Notes: generated by a model not told the origin, from the letters alone. A stretch of DNA of 64,000 nucleotides from Pseudomonadota bacterium (GCA_021849075.1 JAJZTH010000012.1:1-64000), one strand, 5' to 3'. Counted from the first letter of the stretch, positions 8,909-17,250 are shown. Program-made: numbers and translations.

Positions 8909-11053
8909 ATGCGCACCACATCTATTGGGCTGCTTCTGGCGGGCAGTTTTCTAACGATCCCGGCCATGGCGCAGACGGATGGCGCGCCGGACAATGGGAC
9001 AACCGGCAGCTTCGGCCTTGGCCAGATCATCGTCACCGCACCCCGCACGCAGGGGATAGAGATTGACGGCAACACCCTCTCTTCCGAGGCCATCTATACC
9101 TTTGGCCGCACCGCATTGGACGATGCCGTCAACCTGATGACCGGCGTGTCAGCCGGCAACAGCGGCGGCACCCGTAACGAACGTCTGGTGTTCGTGCGCG
9201 GCTTTGACCGGTTTCAGGTGCCGCTGTCGATCGACGGCATCCGGGTCTATCTGCCCGCCGACAATCGGCTCGACTATGGCCGCTTCCTCACCACCGACAT
9301 TGCCGAGGTGCAGGTGGCAAAGGGCTATGCCTCTGTCCTCGACGGCCCTGGCGCGATGGGCGGCGCGATCAACCTCGTCACGCGCAAGCCGACCAAGGAA
9401 CTCGACATTGATGTGCGCGGGACTGTCAATTTCGACAATGACACCGACTATGCCGGCTACTCCACCTCGGCCATGGTCGGGACGAAGCAAGACAAATGGT
9501 ATGCGCAGGCCAGCTATGCCCGCAGCTTCACCGATCATTGGGACCTGCCCAATGACTTCACCGCCCGGGTGCCGCGGCTGGAGGATGGCGGCGCACGCGA
9601 CTTTTCCCGGACCGAAGACTGGCGCGTCAATGCCAAGGTCGGCTTTACCCCCAACGCGACCGACGAATATGCGCTCAGCTATACCTATCAGGAAGGGTCG
9701 AAGGGCGCGCCCCTGCATATCAGCGATACGGTGACCACGGCGCGCTTCTGGGACTGGCCGCAGTGGAACATCACCAGCCTCTATTTCCTGTCGTCCACGG
9801 CGCTGGGCGATCGTGCGACGCTCAAGACCCGCGCTTATTATAATCAATTCGATTCGATCCTGCGCTCCTTCAACGATCGCACGCAAACAGCCCAAAGCCG
9901 CCCCTATGCGTTTGATTCCCCCTATGAAGATCGCGCCTGGGGTGGCTCCGCCCAGCTCGATTTCGCCGCGAGCGAGGCGGACACGCTGCGCCTCGCTTTC
10001 CATTATCGCCATGATCGTCATGTCGAATTCCAAACGAGCTTTTCAACCGCTGGCCTGCCCAGCACCGAACCGCGCCAGACCCAGACTGAAGAGACATTTT
10101 CCGCCGCCATCGAAAATGAGCTGAAGCTCAGCCCCGACCTGACCTTCACCCTGGGGGGCAGCTTCGACTGGCGCAACTTGATCAAGGCGCAGGAATATGG
10201 CGCGCCACTCGGCACATCTGGCGCGTCCGTCCTCTACAATTATCCCCGCCGCGACGCGGATACCTGGAACCTTCAGGGCCGTTTCGACTGGCAGGCCAGC
10301 GAAGCGCTGACGCTGCATGCCAGCCTCTCGTCCCGCGCCCGTTTCCCAACAATCTTCGAACGCTTCAGCCAGCGATTCAATACCGCAATTCCCAATCCGT
10401 CATTGAAGGCAGAACGGGCAACCAATGCCGAAATCGGCGGCAGCTGGACACAGGGCAAGCTGCGCGTGGAGGCCGCCGGCTTCTACAGCTGGGTTGACGA
10501 TGCGATCTTCAGCGTGCTGACCCCCGCCTATCCCTGCACGGCGTCGACCACGCCGCCCGCCGTTTCCACGCCCGGCTGCGCGCTCACCAATCTGACACAG
10601 AGCCAGAATGTAGGCAGCGGCCATTATTATGGTGTGGAACTGTCGGTATCGGCAACGCTGCTGCCGGGGCTGGATGCCGGCTTCAACTATACCGCTACAA
10701 AGCGCGATCTGGACTATGCCGCCAATCCCGCCTTCCGCCCGATTGGCGTGCCCACGCACAAGGGGTTCGCCTATCTTGACTGGGCGCCGGTCGAAGGACT
10801 GCATATCGTTCCCAGCGTCGATCTGGCGTCAAACCGCTGGACCCTGTTCACCGCGACGCCCGCAACCGCGCCACAACTCTATTATCGCACCGGCGCTTAT
10901 GTAAATGCCGGGCTGCGCGTCGACTATGCCCTGACGCCGCAGGTCGACATTGGCGTGGGCGGACGCAACCTGTTCGACGATTATTATACGCTGACCGATG
11001 GTTTCCCGGAACCCGGCCGGACCCTTTTCGCCAGCTTGCGGGTGCACTACTGA
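8909..11053 (+). CDS. TonB-dependent outer-membrane receptor
   Basis: 714 residues. The signal peptide ends PAMAQ, followed by a TonB-box-like QIIVTAPR near residue 39, a plug domain (about 50-165, with the FVRGFDRFQVPLSIDGIRV and GPGAMGGAINLVTRKP segments) and a 22-strand barrel ending in the aromatic LRVHY. A strong AGGGGG precedes the ATG. It is divergent from the small secreted protein and di-heme enzyme genes with a 72-bp shared promoter region, and is followed by a PobR-like regulator gene. Substrate could be a metal complex (by the MbnP/MbnH parallel) or an aromatic acid (by the regulator next to it); sequence alone does not decide. Confidence 0.93.
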   Translation: MRTTSIGLLLAGSFLTIPAMAQTDGAPDNGTTGSFGLGQIIVTAPRTQGIEIDGNTLSSEAIYTFGRTALDDAVNLMTGVSAGNSGGTRNERLVFVRGFDRFQVPLSIDGIRVYLPADNRLDYGRFLTTDIAEVQVAKGYASVLDGPGAMGGAINLVTRKPTKELDIDVRGTVNFDNDTDYAGYSTSAMVGTKQDKWYAQASYARSFTDHWDLPNDFTARVPRLEDGGARDFSRTEDWRVNAKVGFTPNATDEYALSYTYQEGSKGAPLHISDTVTTARFWDWPQWNITSLYFLSSTALGDRATLKTRAYYNQFDSILRSFNDRTQTAQSRPYAFDSPYEDRAWGGSAQLDFAASEADTLRLAFHYRHDRHVEFQTSFSTAGLPSTEPRQTQTEETFSAAIENELKLSPDLTFTLGGSFDWRNLIKAQEYGAPLGTSGASVLYNYPRRDADTWNLQGRFDWQASEALTLHASLSSRARFPTIFERFSQRFNTAIPNPSLKAERATNAEIGGSWTQGKLRVEAAGFYSWVDDAIFSVLTPAYPCTASTTPPAVSTPGCALTNLTQSQNVGSGHYYGVELSVSATLLPGLDAGFNYTATKRDLDYAANPAFRPIGVPTHKGFAYLDWAPVEGLHIVPSVDLASNRWTLFTATPATAPQLYYRTGAYVNAGLRVDYALTPQVDIGVGGRNLFDDYYTLTDGFPEPGRTLFASLRVHY

Positions 11054-11102
11054 TCGCGGGACGGGCATTGTCGAACTGGACGATCCGCCCTAAGCCGGGG
11101 CC

Positions 11103-11984
11103 ATGTCGACCTCGCCCGTCCCCAGCTTTTATCTTTATGGGGAACCCCAACGCAGCGTAGCGGAGGGGTTCGTCCATGTCGAAAGCCTGGACGATCGATC
11201 ACGCCCCAGCGAATGGACGATCCGCCCGCATGTCCATCGCGATCTCAACCACATCATCCTGATCGCGCAGGGTGGCGGCGCGATGCAGGCCGAAGCCGCG
11301 CAGGTGCATTTCGAGGCGCCCTGCCTGTTGCTGATCCCGGCTGGCATCGTCCACGGCTTCAGCTGGCATCGGGAATCGCGCGGCCATGTCACTACGATCG
11401 CCGACGGCTATCTGCGCCATCTAATTGCGCGCGACGGTGATCTCGCCACCCTGTTCGCCCATCCCCATGCCGTTGCGCTGCCGCCAGAAGGAGGAAGTGA
11501 GGCTGAAACGACCATCGGCCGCATGGCGCGGGAACTAGGTTGGGCTGGTCCCGGCCAACGCGCTGCCGTCGAATCTGCGCTGCTGTCGTTGATGGTGCTG
11601 GCGCTGCGGCACGCCACCCTGGCGCAGGCCGCGCTGCCAGGCAATGCACGACAGGCGGCCCTCGTTGCGCGCCTGCGGGAACGGATAGATCAGCGCTTTC
11701 GCCGGCGGGAATCGGTGTCGGTCCATGCCCGCGCACTGGGTGCCAGCCTGACCGCGCTGCGTCAGGCATGCGCCCGTGTCGCCGGCACTTCGCCCGCGCA
11801 GATGCTGGATGATCGTTGCCTGTTGGAGGCGCGCCGTCTGCTCGTCTATTCGCAAATGTCGGTGACGGACATCGCCTATGCCGTGGGTTTTGAAGACCCA
11901 GCCTATTTCTCGCGCTTCTTCGCCCGCCATCTTGGCCAGCCGCCACGCGCATGGCGCGCCGCCCGCATATCGCCCCGGCCATGA
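11103..11984 (+). CDS. pobR: AraC-family regulator, PobR-like
   Basis: 293 residues with an N-terminal ligand-binding cupin-like domain and a C-terminal AraC helix-turn-helix (about residues 185-285, with MSVTDIAYAVGFEDPAYFSR as the second helix-turn-helix). The N-terminal segment PSFYLYGEP followed by EWTIRPHVHRDLNHI is characteristic of the AraC-type PobR proteins that activate pobA in response to 4-hydroxybenzoate. This is recognition from family memory, not from an alignment. pobA lies 8.6 kb away on the opposite strand, so the regulator would act in trans. It overlaps the next small gene by ATGA. Confidence 0.65.
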   Translation: MSTSPVPSFYLYGEPQRSVAEGFVHVESLDDRSRPSEWTIRPHVHRDLNHIILIAQGGGAMQAEAAQVHFEAPCLLLIPAGIVHGFSWHRESRGHVTTIADGYLRHLIARDGDLATLFAHPHAVALPPEGGSEAETTIGRMARELGWAGPGQRAAVESALLSLMVLALRHATLAQAALPGNARQAALVARLRERIDQRFRRRESVSVHARALGASLTALRQACARVAGTSPAQMLDDRCLLEARRLLVYSQMSVTDIAYAVGFEDPAYFSRFFARHLGQPPRAWRAARISPRP

Positions 11985-12178
11985 CCGACGACATTCGCCA
12001 TATTCTCGACCGGCTGCGCACGCCGCAGGACAATATCGTCACGCGCGCGCGCCAGATGGTGGAAGCCCATGTCCCACCCGAACGGCGCGGTCCCGGCTGG
12101 GACCGCCACTGGCGCGAACTGGAAGCCTATCTTGACCTGCCGGGCCATTGGTCTGCAAAGGACGCCCATGACGAATGA
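11981..12178 (+). CDS. Small hypothetical protein
   Basis: 65 residues, highly charged, starting at the ATG that overlaps the pobR stop codon (ATGA), which supports translation by coupling. It contains several arginines and a tryptophan-rich centre (GPGWDRHWRELEAYL). No signal peptide, membrane segment or known motif. The next small gene overlaps its end by 11 bases. Function unknown; the tight coupling suggests an accessory role to the regulator or simply shared expression. Confidence 0.6.
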   Translation: MTDDIRHILDRLRTPQDNIVTRARQMVEAHVPPERRGPGWDRHWRELEAYLDLPGHWSAKDAHDE

Positions 12179-12398
12179 CGGCATGATCGACCTGCTGGTG
12201 TCGCGCCTGCTGCGCGACCATGGCAAAAGCAAGCATCATTGGCGCAAGGCGATCGGTCCCATTCGCCTGTACAGCCGCGACACCCACCCCCATTGCAACT
12301 GGAACGCAACGCCGGCCGGTAGCACTGGGGACGTCGCCCTGATCGAAAGCCTGCTGGACGACCTGCGCCTCACCCATCCGCTGCTGACGTCTTCCTGA
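12168..12398 (+). CDS. Small hypothetical protein
   Basis: 76 residues, starting at the ATG inside the end of the previous small gene. It begins with an amphipathic helix (MIDLLVSRLLRDHG) and has a middle with several histidines and one cysteine (HPHCNW). No recognised domain. It is the third gene of a coupled set with pobR. There is no good own ribosome binding site beyond the coding sequence of its neighbour, consistent with coupled translation. Confidence 0.55.
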   Translation: MTNDGMIDLLVSRLLRDHGKSKHHWRKAIGPIRLYSRDTHPHCNWNATPAGSTGDVALIESLLDDLRLTHPLLTSS

Positions 12399-12500
12399 AA
12401 TTCTTCCGCAATCGCGACATCCCCCCCCCTCACCCGCGCGGATCGCGTCCAAAATGCATTCATCCTCGCGCCAGTTCCGCTCGTCCATGCGCTTTACCTG

Positions 12501-13397
12501 TCAGTTTCCACGATAGCGCAACGCATCGATCAGCAAAGCGAACGCCGCCTTGGGTTGCCGCCGGCTGGGATAATAAAGATGATAGCCGGGAAAGGGCGGG
12601 CACCAGTCCGCCAGCACCCGGCGCAACCGGCCCGCATTCAGATGCTCGGCGACATAATCCTCTGGCACGAACGCAACCCCCATGCCCGCAACCGCGGACC
12701 GAATGATCATTTCGACATTATTGGACGTGAACTGCCCTTCAACCCGTACGTTCAATTCACGCCCGTCTTTCTCGAACTCCCAGGCATAAAGGCCGCCAGC
12801 GGTGGTAAAACGCAGATTGATGCATTGATGCTGGGCAAGATCCTGCGGCACGATCGGTTCGCCATGCTCCGTCAGATAGGCCGGAGCCGCCACGGCCGCC
12901 ATCCGCAATTCGGGGCCAATGCGAACCGCGATCATATCGCGCGCCACCTGCTCACCCAACCGGATCCCCGCATCGAAACGATCGGCAACAATGTCGCGCA
13001 TGCCAGAATCGATGCTCAGTTCCACGTTGATGTCCGGATAGTCCCGCATGAGCTTCTCGACGGCGGGCCACAAAATGGTCGCAGCCGCATGCAGCGGCAC
13101 CGTCAGCCGGATCGTGCCAGCAGGCCGCTCCCGCATTTCCCCCAGCAACTCAAGATGCCCCTCAATTTGTTCGAAGGCCGGCACCAGCCCCGCCAGCAAT
13201 CGCTCGCCCGCATCGGTGGGCGACACACTACGGGTCGTGCGCGACAACAGGCGCACCCCGATCCGGGACTCCAGCCGTCGAATCTTGTGGCTAAGGGCAG
13301 ATTGCGACACGCCCATTTTCGCGGCAGCCTTGGTGAAGCTCCCTTCTTCTGCGATGGCGATGAAGGCGTTAAGGTCGATAAGGTCGTCGCGCTGCAT
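12501..13397 (-). CDS. LysR-family transcriptional regulator
   Basis: 298 residues. The winged helix-turn-helix is at about 5-63 (DLNAFIAIAEEGSFTKAAAK, then VSQSALSHKIRRLE), followed by the periplasmic-binding-like effector domain. The profile resembles the CrgA/DmlR-type subgroup, which often controls an adjacent oxidoreductase gene. Start at 13397 is supported by GAGGG about 8 bases upstream; a longer frame upstream is not needed. It faces the small genes downstream of pobR tail to tail and has about 350 bases of non-coding DNA upstream. Target genes are unknown. Confidence 0.88.
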   Translation of the reverse strand: MQRDDLIDLNAFIAIAEEGSFTKAAAKMGVSQSALSHKIRRLESRIGVRLLSRTTRSVSPTDAGERLLAGLVPAFEQIEGHLELLGEMRERPAGTIRLTVPLHAAATILWPAVEKLMRDYPDINVELSIDSGMRDIVADRFDAGIRLGEQVARDMIAVRIGPELRMAAVAAPAYLTEHGEPIVPQDLAQHQCINLRFTTAGGLYAWEFEKDGRELNVRVEGQFTSNNVEMIIRSAVAGMGVAFVPEDYVAEHLNAGRLRRVLADWCPPFPGYHLYYPSRRQPKAAFALLIDALRYRGN

Positions 13398-13748
13398 GCA
13401 TGCCCTCATAGGATGGATGCGGGCAAAAAGCATGGGGCAATATCAAGGGGCCGCGCCGCCCTCGGCCGGATGGGCTTACTAGGTCACATGTGCCGCACGG
13501 AGCGGGATGAACTGCTCGATATCGTCCAATATCTGTTGTCGCGTTCGCCAACGCGACGCTGGCGGCGCGGCGCAGATTTTTGACCGGCAGCGCATCATGC
13601 AGGGTGGTGACGACATACGCATTCTGCTAAGTCTGCGACACACGCCGATATGCCGTGAGATGTGCCATATGGCTGGAAAATTTGCATCATAGCAGATGTA
13701 ACCAACTTACCACTTTCGTTACATTGAATGATGGGATAGCCCGCAGAA
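13398..13748. other. Intergenic region between a LysR gene and a DUF1612-like gene
   Basis: Divergent promoter region of about 350 bp. It becomes AT-rich from about 13680. It carries the inverted repeat at 13696-13724 described separately. Short open frames here lack ribosome binding sites and look accidental. Confidence 0.5.
13696..13724 (+). promoter_or_regulatory. Candidate operator upstream of the DUF1612-like gene
   Basis: Inverted repeat ATGTAAC - 15 bases - GTTACAT, ending 24 bases before the start codon at 13749. Spacing and symmetry suit a dimeric repressor, possibly the gene product itself. No experimental basis. Confidence 0.35.
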
Positions 13749-14672
13749 ATGCTCGGTTTTTCCTATGATGCGGATCATGCACTCCTGTTGCTTGGCAGGC
13801 TTGATGGAAGGCTTGCGGCCAGTCCCGCTGCCGATATCTGGTTAGCGCGCGCGCGGTTGCAGGGCGCTGCGACATTGGCGCAGGCAGCGGGCGTTCCGAT
13901 CGAGGTGCGGGACCTGCAAGACTGGATTGCAGGCCGAACCGCGCCCCCTCGCCACAGCGAGGGTCTGAACGATCCACTTTCCATCGCCGCGCTGTTTCAC
14001 TTCGCGCTGTCCGCCGGAGAGGATAGCCGCGACCCACTCAACCGTGCGACGCTCAACCTGTCACGGCAAATACTGGATGACCGTCAGGAGGCAGCCTTGT
14101 GGGGGCACGAGGACATTGTCCGCTTCGGTCCCCTATGGCGGGAGGCGGGGCAGGCTCTGGAAGCCCCCTACCCTACCCCCTCCTTACTTGCGATTGCCGA
14201 AAGAATAGTAGCCACCCGGGCGGCTCTGCAGATGCCGTTGACTGAGGTTCCTCTGCTAACGACGGCCGATGGTCGGCAATGGCGGCCGGAATCGTCGCGG
14301 GTTGATCTCAACTGGCTGATCGCCTGCCATGTTCCTTTGTCCCTTCAGCGCGCCGGTTTGGCGCTGCGCTTTTTGCCCTCTTTCACCGACATGCCACGCC
14401 TGTTGCCTGGAGAGCCAGCGCTACTGGAACGGATGTTGCGGGAAAACATATGTCGGCGAGCGCTGAGCGGTCTGAAGGATCTCGACCGAATTGAAGCGCG
14501 TATGGCGCGTGCTCCGATGGACCTTAATGTCACCCGACGCAGCAAGGCGCCCTTATTGTTACGGTTGGAACTGGCCTATCCTGGATTGAGCAGAACAGCC
14601 GTCGCGCGGCTGCTCGGCATTTCTCACCAGGGAGCGACCAAGCTTTTAGCCCAGATTTCCGGGCTTTTGTAG
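13749..14672 (+). CDS. DUF1612/helix-turn-helix protein, plasmid-type
   Basis: 307 residues. The N-terminal part (about 10-70) resembles the region found in DUF1612 proteins common on rhizobial and sphingomonad plasmids: a Leu-rich helix, RLDGRLAASP, then WLARARLQGA. The C-terminus (about 270-305, LSRTAVARLLGISHQGATKL) is a helix-turn-helix. These proteins often sit beside replication loci; their function is not established. Here it lies directly beside the iterons, about 150 bases away, so a regulatory role in copy number or maintenance is possible but inferred. No strong ribosome binding site is seen before the ATG. Confidence 0.6.
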   Translation: MLGFSYDADHALLLLGRLDGRLAASPAADIWLARARLQGAATLAQAAGVPIEVRDLQDWIAGRTAPPRHSEGLNDPLSIAALFHFALSAGEDSRDPLNRATLNLSRQILDDRQEAALWGHEDIVRFGPLWREAGQALEAPYPTPSLLAIAERIVATRAALQMPLTEVPLLTTADGRQWRPESSRVDLNWLIACHVPLSLQRAGLALRFLPSFTDMPRLLPGEPALLERMLRENICRRALSGLKDLDRIEARMARAPMDLNVTRRSKAPLLLRLELAYPGLSRTAVARLLGISHQGATKLLAQISGLL

Positions 14673-14689
14673 GCATGATGGACGCTGGC

Positions 14690-14770
14690 GATGAGGTAGC
14701 TCATCTGTCTTCCATAAATAGGAATATCTCTGTGTGGGTTATAAGGTTTCTAATGAAGTTAGAGAGTTAG
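14690..14770. other. AT-rich segment, candidate unwinding element
   Basis: Locally AT-rich stretch (for example CCATAAATAGGAATATC, then GGTTATAAGGTTTC) immediately beside the iteron array in an otherwise GC-rich region. This is the classic arrangement of a DNA unwinding element at iteron-controlled plasmid origins. Inferred only from composition and position. Confidence 0.4.
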
Positions 14771-14826
14771 CCACGCGGTATGCGCTATGCGAATCGCCAT
14801 ATTTGCGTGAGTCGGGCATTTGTCGC

Positions 14827-14930
14827 CGTTCCCGATATACCGACTTTTCGTTCCTGAAAGATCGTTACGAGCGTTCCTGAAGGATCGTCCATCCGTTCCT
14901 GAAGGTGCGAAGGGCGTTCCCGAAAGGTCG
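14827..14930. repeat. Iteron array (five direct repeats), candidate oriV
   Basis: Five direct repeats beginning CGTTCC(T/C)GA at 14827, 14849, 14872, 14894 and 14915. Spacing is 22, 23, 22 and 21 bases, that is two helical turns. The best-conserved core is CGTTCCTGAAAGATCG, and the outer copies are more diverged. Such helically phased repeats are the binding sites of plasmid Rep initiators. The array lies about 1 kb beyond the 3' end of repA. Confidence 0.75.
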
Positions 14931-15693
14931 AAGGTAATTTGTAAAGCGGCGCATGGGCGGGACATTTGAATCAGTTCGCGACGAGGGTCGTGAAAGCATG
15001 TTCAAATCGTGGGGCGTTCGGGCGGCGCTGCAATTCTTGATCCGGACAATCTCACTGGCAGCATCGCTAAACCCGACACATCGGGAACGTCGGATATTTG
15101 CGGCCGGGTTTCCTTGAAGCAACTGCCCTCCCCTCCCCCGATATTTGGGCATGCCGGCGAAAACAGATGAGGGGAAAGGCACGCTGGTTGAACTCGTGTG
15201 GGGCTGGGCATGTTGCACCCGATCAATATGCCGGTTGGAAAATATGACCCTCGACGCCTCGTGGTCGCCAGAAGTTTGGGAAGGATGGCCGTTTCGAAGA
15301 AGTTGACCCCGACGGCGATCATGCGCCCGCTTGCGATATTTGTGGATGTGGCCGAAGCTGAGCTGGTCGGCGAGATATTGAGGCGGGCACAGCCGAGGTA
15401 GCGCTTCAATCATGTCGTCAAAGATCGCGACTATTGGTGACAGGCCGGCCTGCTCAGTCCGATATGATGGAGAGCTGGAAGCGAGAGCCTCGGAATGCAT
15501 ATATGTTCGTAGGGGTCAGCAAAGGCGATATATCTGTTCCGATCGCTACCTGGACATCATGCATGTATTTGACTGCGAGACTATGAGCAGGCGGCCGGAA
15601 CCATGCGGGCCAGAGAAGAACTAATTCGGCTCAACGGGCGCCAGCTCATCGGAGTATGTATGGACTCTGATCATTTTACTTTGACCCAAGCCG

Positions 15694-15760
15694 TCACTGT
15701 GAGCGGAGCGGAACAATCCACAGGCGCTCCATATGGATTGCTTCGCACCGCTCGCAATGA
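15694..15760. repeat. Imperfect palindromic repeat (CATTGCGAGC...GCAATCC type)
   Basis: Arms 15694-15720 and 15734-15760 match at about 22 of 27 positions in inverted orientation. The right arm reads, on the complementary strand, TCATTGCGAGCGGTGCGAAG and on to GCAATCCA. Sequences of this type are, from memory, widely dispersed in intergenic DNA of sphingomonads. Confidence 0.6.
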
Positions 15761-15785
15761 ATATCCGGTTTGATATTGTCTCGCT

Positions 15786-15860
15786 CTAGTGGTCCGCATC
15801 TGAAGCTCGCCACATCATCCGGCAGGGCTGAGCGAACTTCAGATTCATTAGGGCCACTAG
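15786..15860. repeat. Palindromic element E3 (CTAGTGG family)
   Basis: Left arm CTAGTGGTCCG then CATCTGAAGCTCGC; right arm is its complement with two changes and a 5-6 base insertion at the same place as in E1. Paired with E4, 13 bases away, just as E1 is paired with E2. Confidence 0.8.
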
Positions 15861-15873
15861 CAACTCTATGATT

Positions 15874-15950
15874 CTAGCGTAGTTTCTGGATTTGAAATAC
15901 GCTCGCTGCCTTGCCGCAAAACGTGGCGTATTTCAAATCCACCACATTAG
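15874..15950. repeat. Palindromic element E4 (CTAGTGG family, diverged)
   Basis: Inner arms GGATTTGAAATACGC are perfectly complementary; the outer blocks (CTAGCGTAGT and CTAATGTGGT on the other arm) are partly conserved, with a 4-base bulge between the blocks. The outer end supplies the TAA stop codon of repA (15947-15949). Confidence 0.75.
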
Positions 15951-17167
15951 AGGCGGTGACGATTTTTCTCATTGAAACGGCGCACGAAGCCGATGAACGC
16001 TTTTTGATAGTTGACCGGCGTACGCTCTGGGTCGGTGCCGATCCAGTCCCGGAATTCCTGGTGAAGCGTTTGATAATCCCATCCTGGATATTCGGATCGC
16101 AGGGTTGCGAGGGTGGCGTCCGTCAGTTCGCCCGCCGTGGCGCGCGAGGAGAGACTTGCGACGCTACGACGAATGAGGGCGCTGGCGTCGAGCGTAGCAT
16201 CTTTTTTTGGCGCAGGCGGTAGGCCGGCTGGTTTGGATGGGGCAGGGGGCGGGGTCGAATCAGCCAACTTGGGTTGATCTTGCGCCGCTGGCGACAGGGG
16301 AGCGGCATTTTTGCGTCGCCGCATGCGCAGTAATGGCTCCCGCTTTCCTTCATGCTGTTCCAACTCCAGGCTATAGCCGGGCAGAGAGTCGCGTTCGGCG
16401 ATCTTGGCCAATTCGAACTTGAACCGGCGGTAGGCGCCTTCCGCGCCCGACTTTTCGAACAAGGTCGGCATGGAAATGGCGAAGCCGGCGTCTCCGGCAC
16501 CGCCCGCATGTTTGCGGGCGACTTTGTACAGCCAGCGCTCCCGACCGCCGGTCAAATCGAAATAGGCGCGGTCGATCGACAGGACGCCGCCCTGCATCAA
16601 TACACCTTCATAAAACCAGTTGGACAGTTCGATGGTCATGCCGCGCGACCGCTCCGTGCGTTCGTCCACCAACTGGGTCCAGCCGTCGAGCCAAGAGAAA
16701 GTCGCTTCCCGCCGATTTTCAGCGCGAATATTGGTTTTGATCGTGGTGGCGACCAGCCGATCCAGCGATTGACCGAGCAGTTCATAAGCGCGGCCGGTCG
16801 TCGGACGATGAATCGCGCGCAGCAGATCATATGGCATCAAGTGCAGCTTGCGCGGAATGTCATTCAGTCCCCGCCGTGCCATATCGGCCAGTACCGATGC
16901 ACAATAGATCAGGATGTCCGCATCCCAGATGGTCGCCATGCCATAATCCGGATTCGCGGAAACATGGACCCAGGCTTTCCCGTCAGGCGATGTGTAGTCG
17001 ATGGGCTTCACCCGCTTTGACTTGGCCAGGGAAAAGAAGGGACGCTCCATCATTTCACGCTGATCGCGCAGCGGCATGTCCGCAATATACGGCAGAAACA
17101 GGTCAAACTGGTCGTTGAACGCGGCTGGTTTGTCGCGGCTCATGGGGAGGGGATTCCATTCGCACAT
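15947..17167 (-). CDS. repA: Plasmid replication initiator RepA (RPA family)
   Basis: 406-residue initiator of the RPA family found on alphaproteobacterial, especially sphingomonad, plasmids and chromids. Recognisable segments are RDKPAAFNDQFDLFLPYIAD near the start, WVHVSANPDYGMATIWDAD (about 63-81), HLMPYDLLRAIHRPT and SWLDGWTQLVDE. A Pro/Ala/Lys-rich linker (about 285-325) separates the DNA-binding part from a C-terminal domain ending in the conserved FVRRFNEKNRHRL. The start may instead be the ATG at 17143, eight codons downstream; neither has a good ribosome binding site. It is the last gene of parA-parB-repA on the minus strand, with parS sites just upstream and the iterons beyond its 3' end. 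Confidence 0.93.
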   Translation of the reverse strand: MCEWNPLPMSRDKPAAFNDQFDLFLPYIADMPLRDQREMMERPFFSLAKSKRVKPIDYTSPDGKAWVHVSANPDYGMATIWDADILIYCASVLADMARRGLNDIPRKLHLMPYDLLRAIHRPTTGRAYELLGQSLDRLVATTIKTNIRAENRREATFSWLDGWTQLVDERTERSRGMTIELSNWFYEGVLMQGGVLSIDRAYFDLTGGRERWLYKVARKHAGGAGDAGFAISMPTLFEKSGAEGAYRRFKFELAKIAERDSLPGYSLELEQHEGKREPLLRMRRRKNAAPLSPAAQDQPKLADSTPPPAPSKPAGLPPAPKKDATLDASALIRRSVASLSSRATAGELTDATLATLRSEYPGWDYQTLHQEFRDWIGTDPERTPVNYQKAFIGFVRRFNEKNRHRL

Positions 17168-17250
17168 TGAATTTGAGCATGACGCGGGTCGGCTCCGCGC
17201 AGGGCAGGGTTACAGCGTGGTGTTTGTGGCGCGCGCCAAAGCAAAAAGAG

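Larger units (their letters stand above)
14673..15693. other. Non-coding replication-origin region
   Basis: About 1 kb without a credible gene between the DUF1612-like gene and repA. It contains an AT-rich stretch (14690-14770) and five iterons (14827-14930). The remainder (14950-15690) has only short frames on both strands without ribosome binding sites; the one at 15198-15401 could be the remnant of an older gene, but I do not recognise it. Confidence 0.6.

Noticed and set aside
14759..14965. Small minus-strand frame across the iterons
   Set aside because: Its sequence is simply the translated direct repeats; no ribosome binding site.
15002..15409. Frames on both strands in the region between iterons and palindromes
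   Set aside because: Neither strand gives a family match or ribosome binding site. May include remnants of an old gene, but not supportable.
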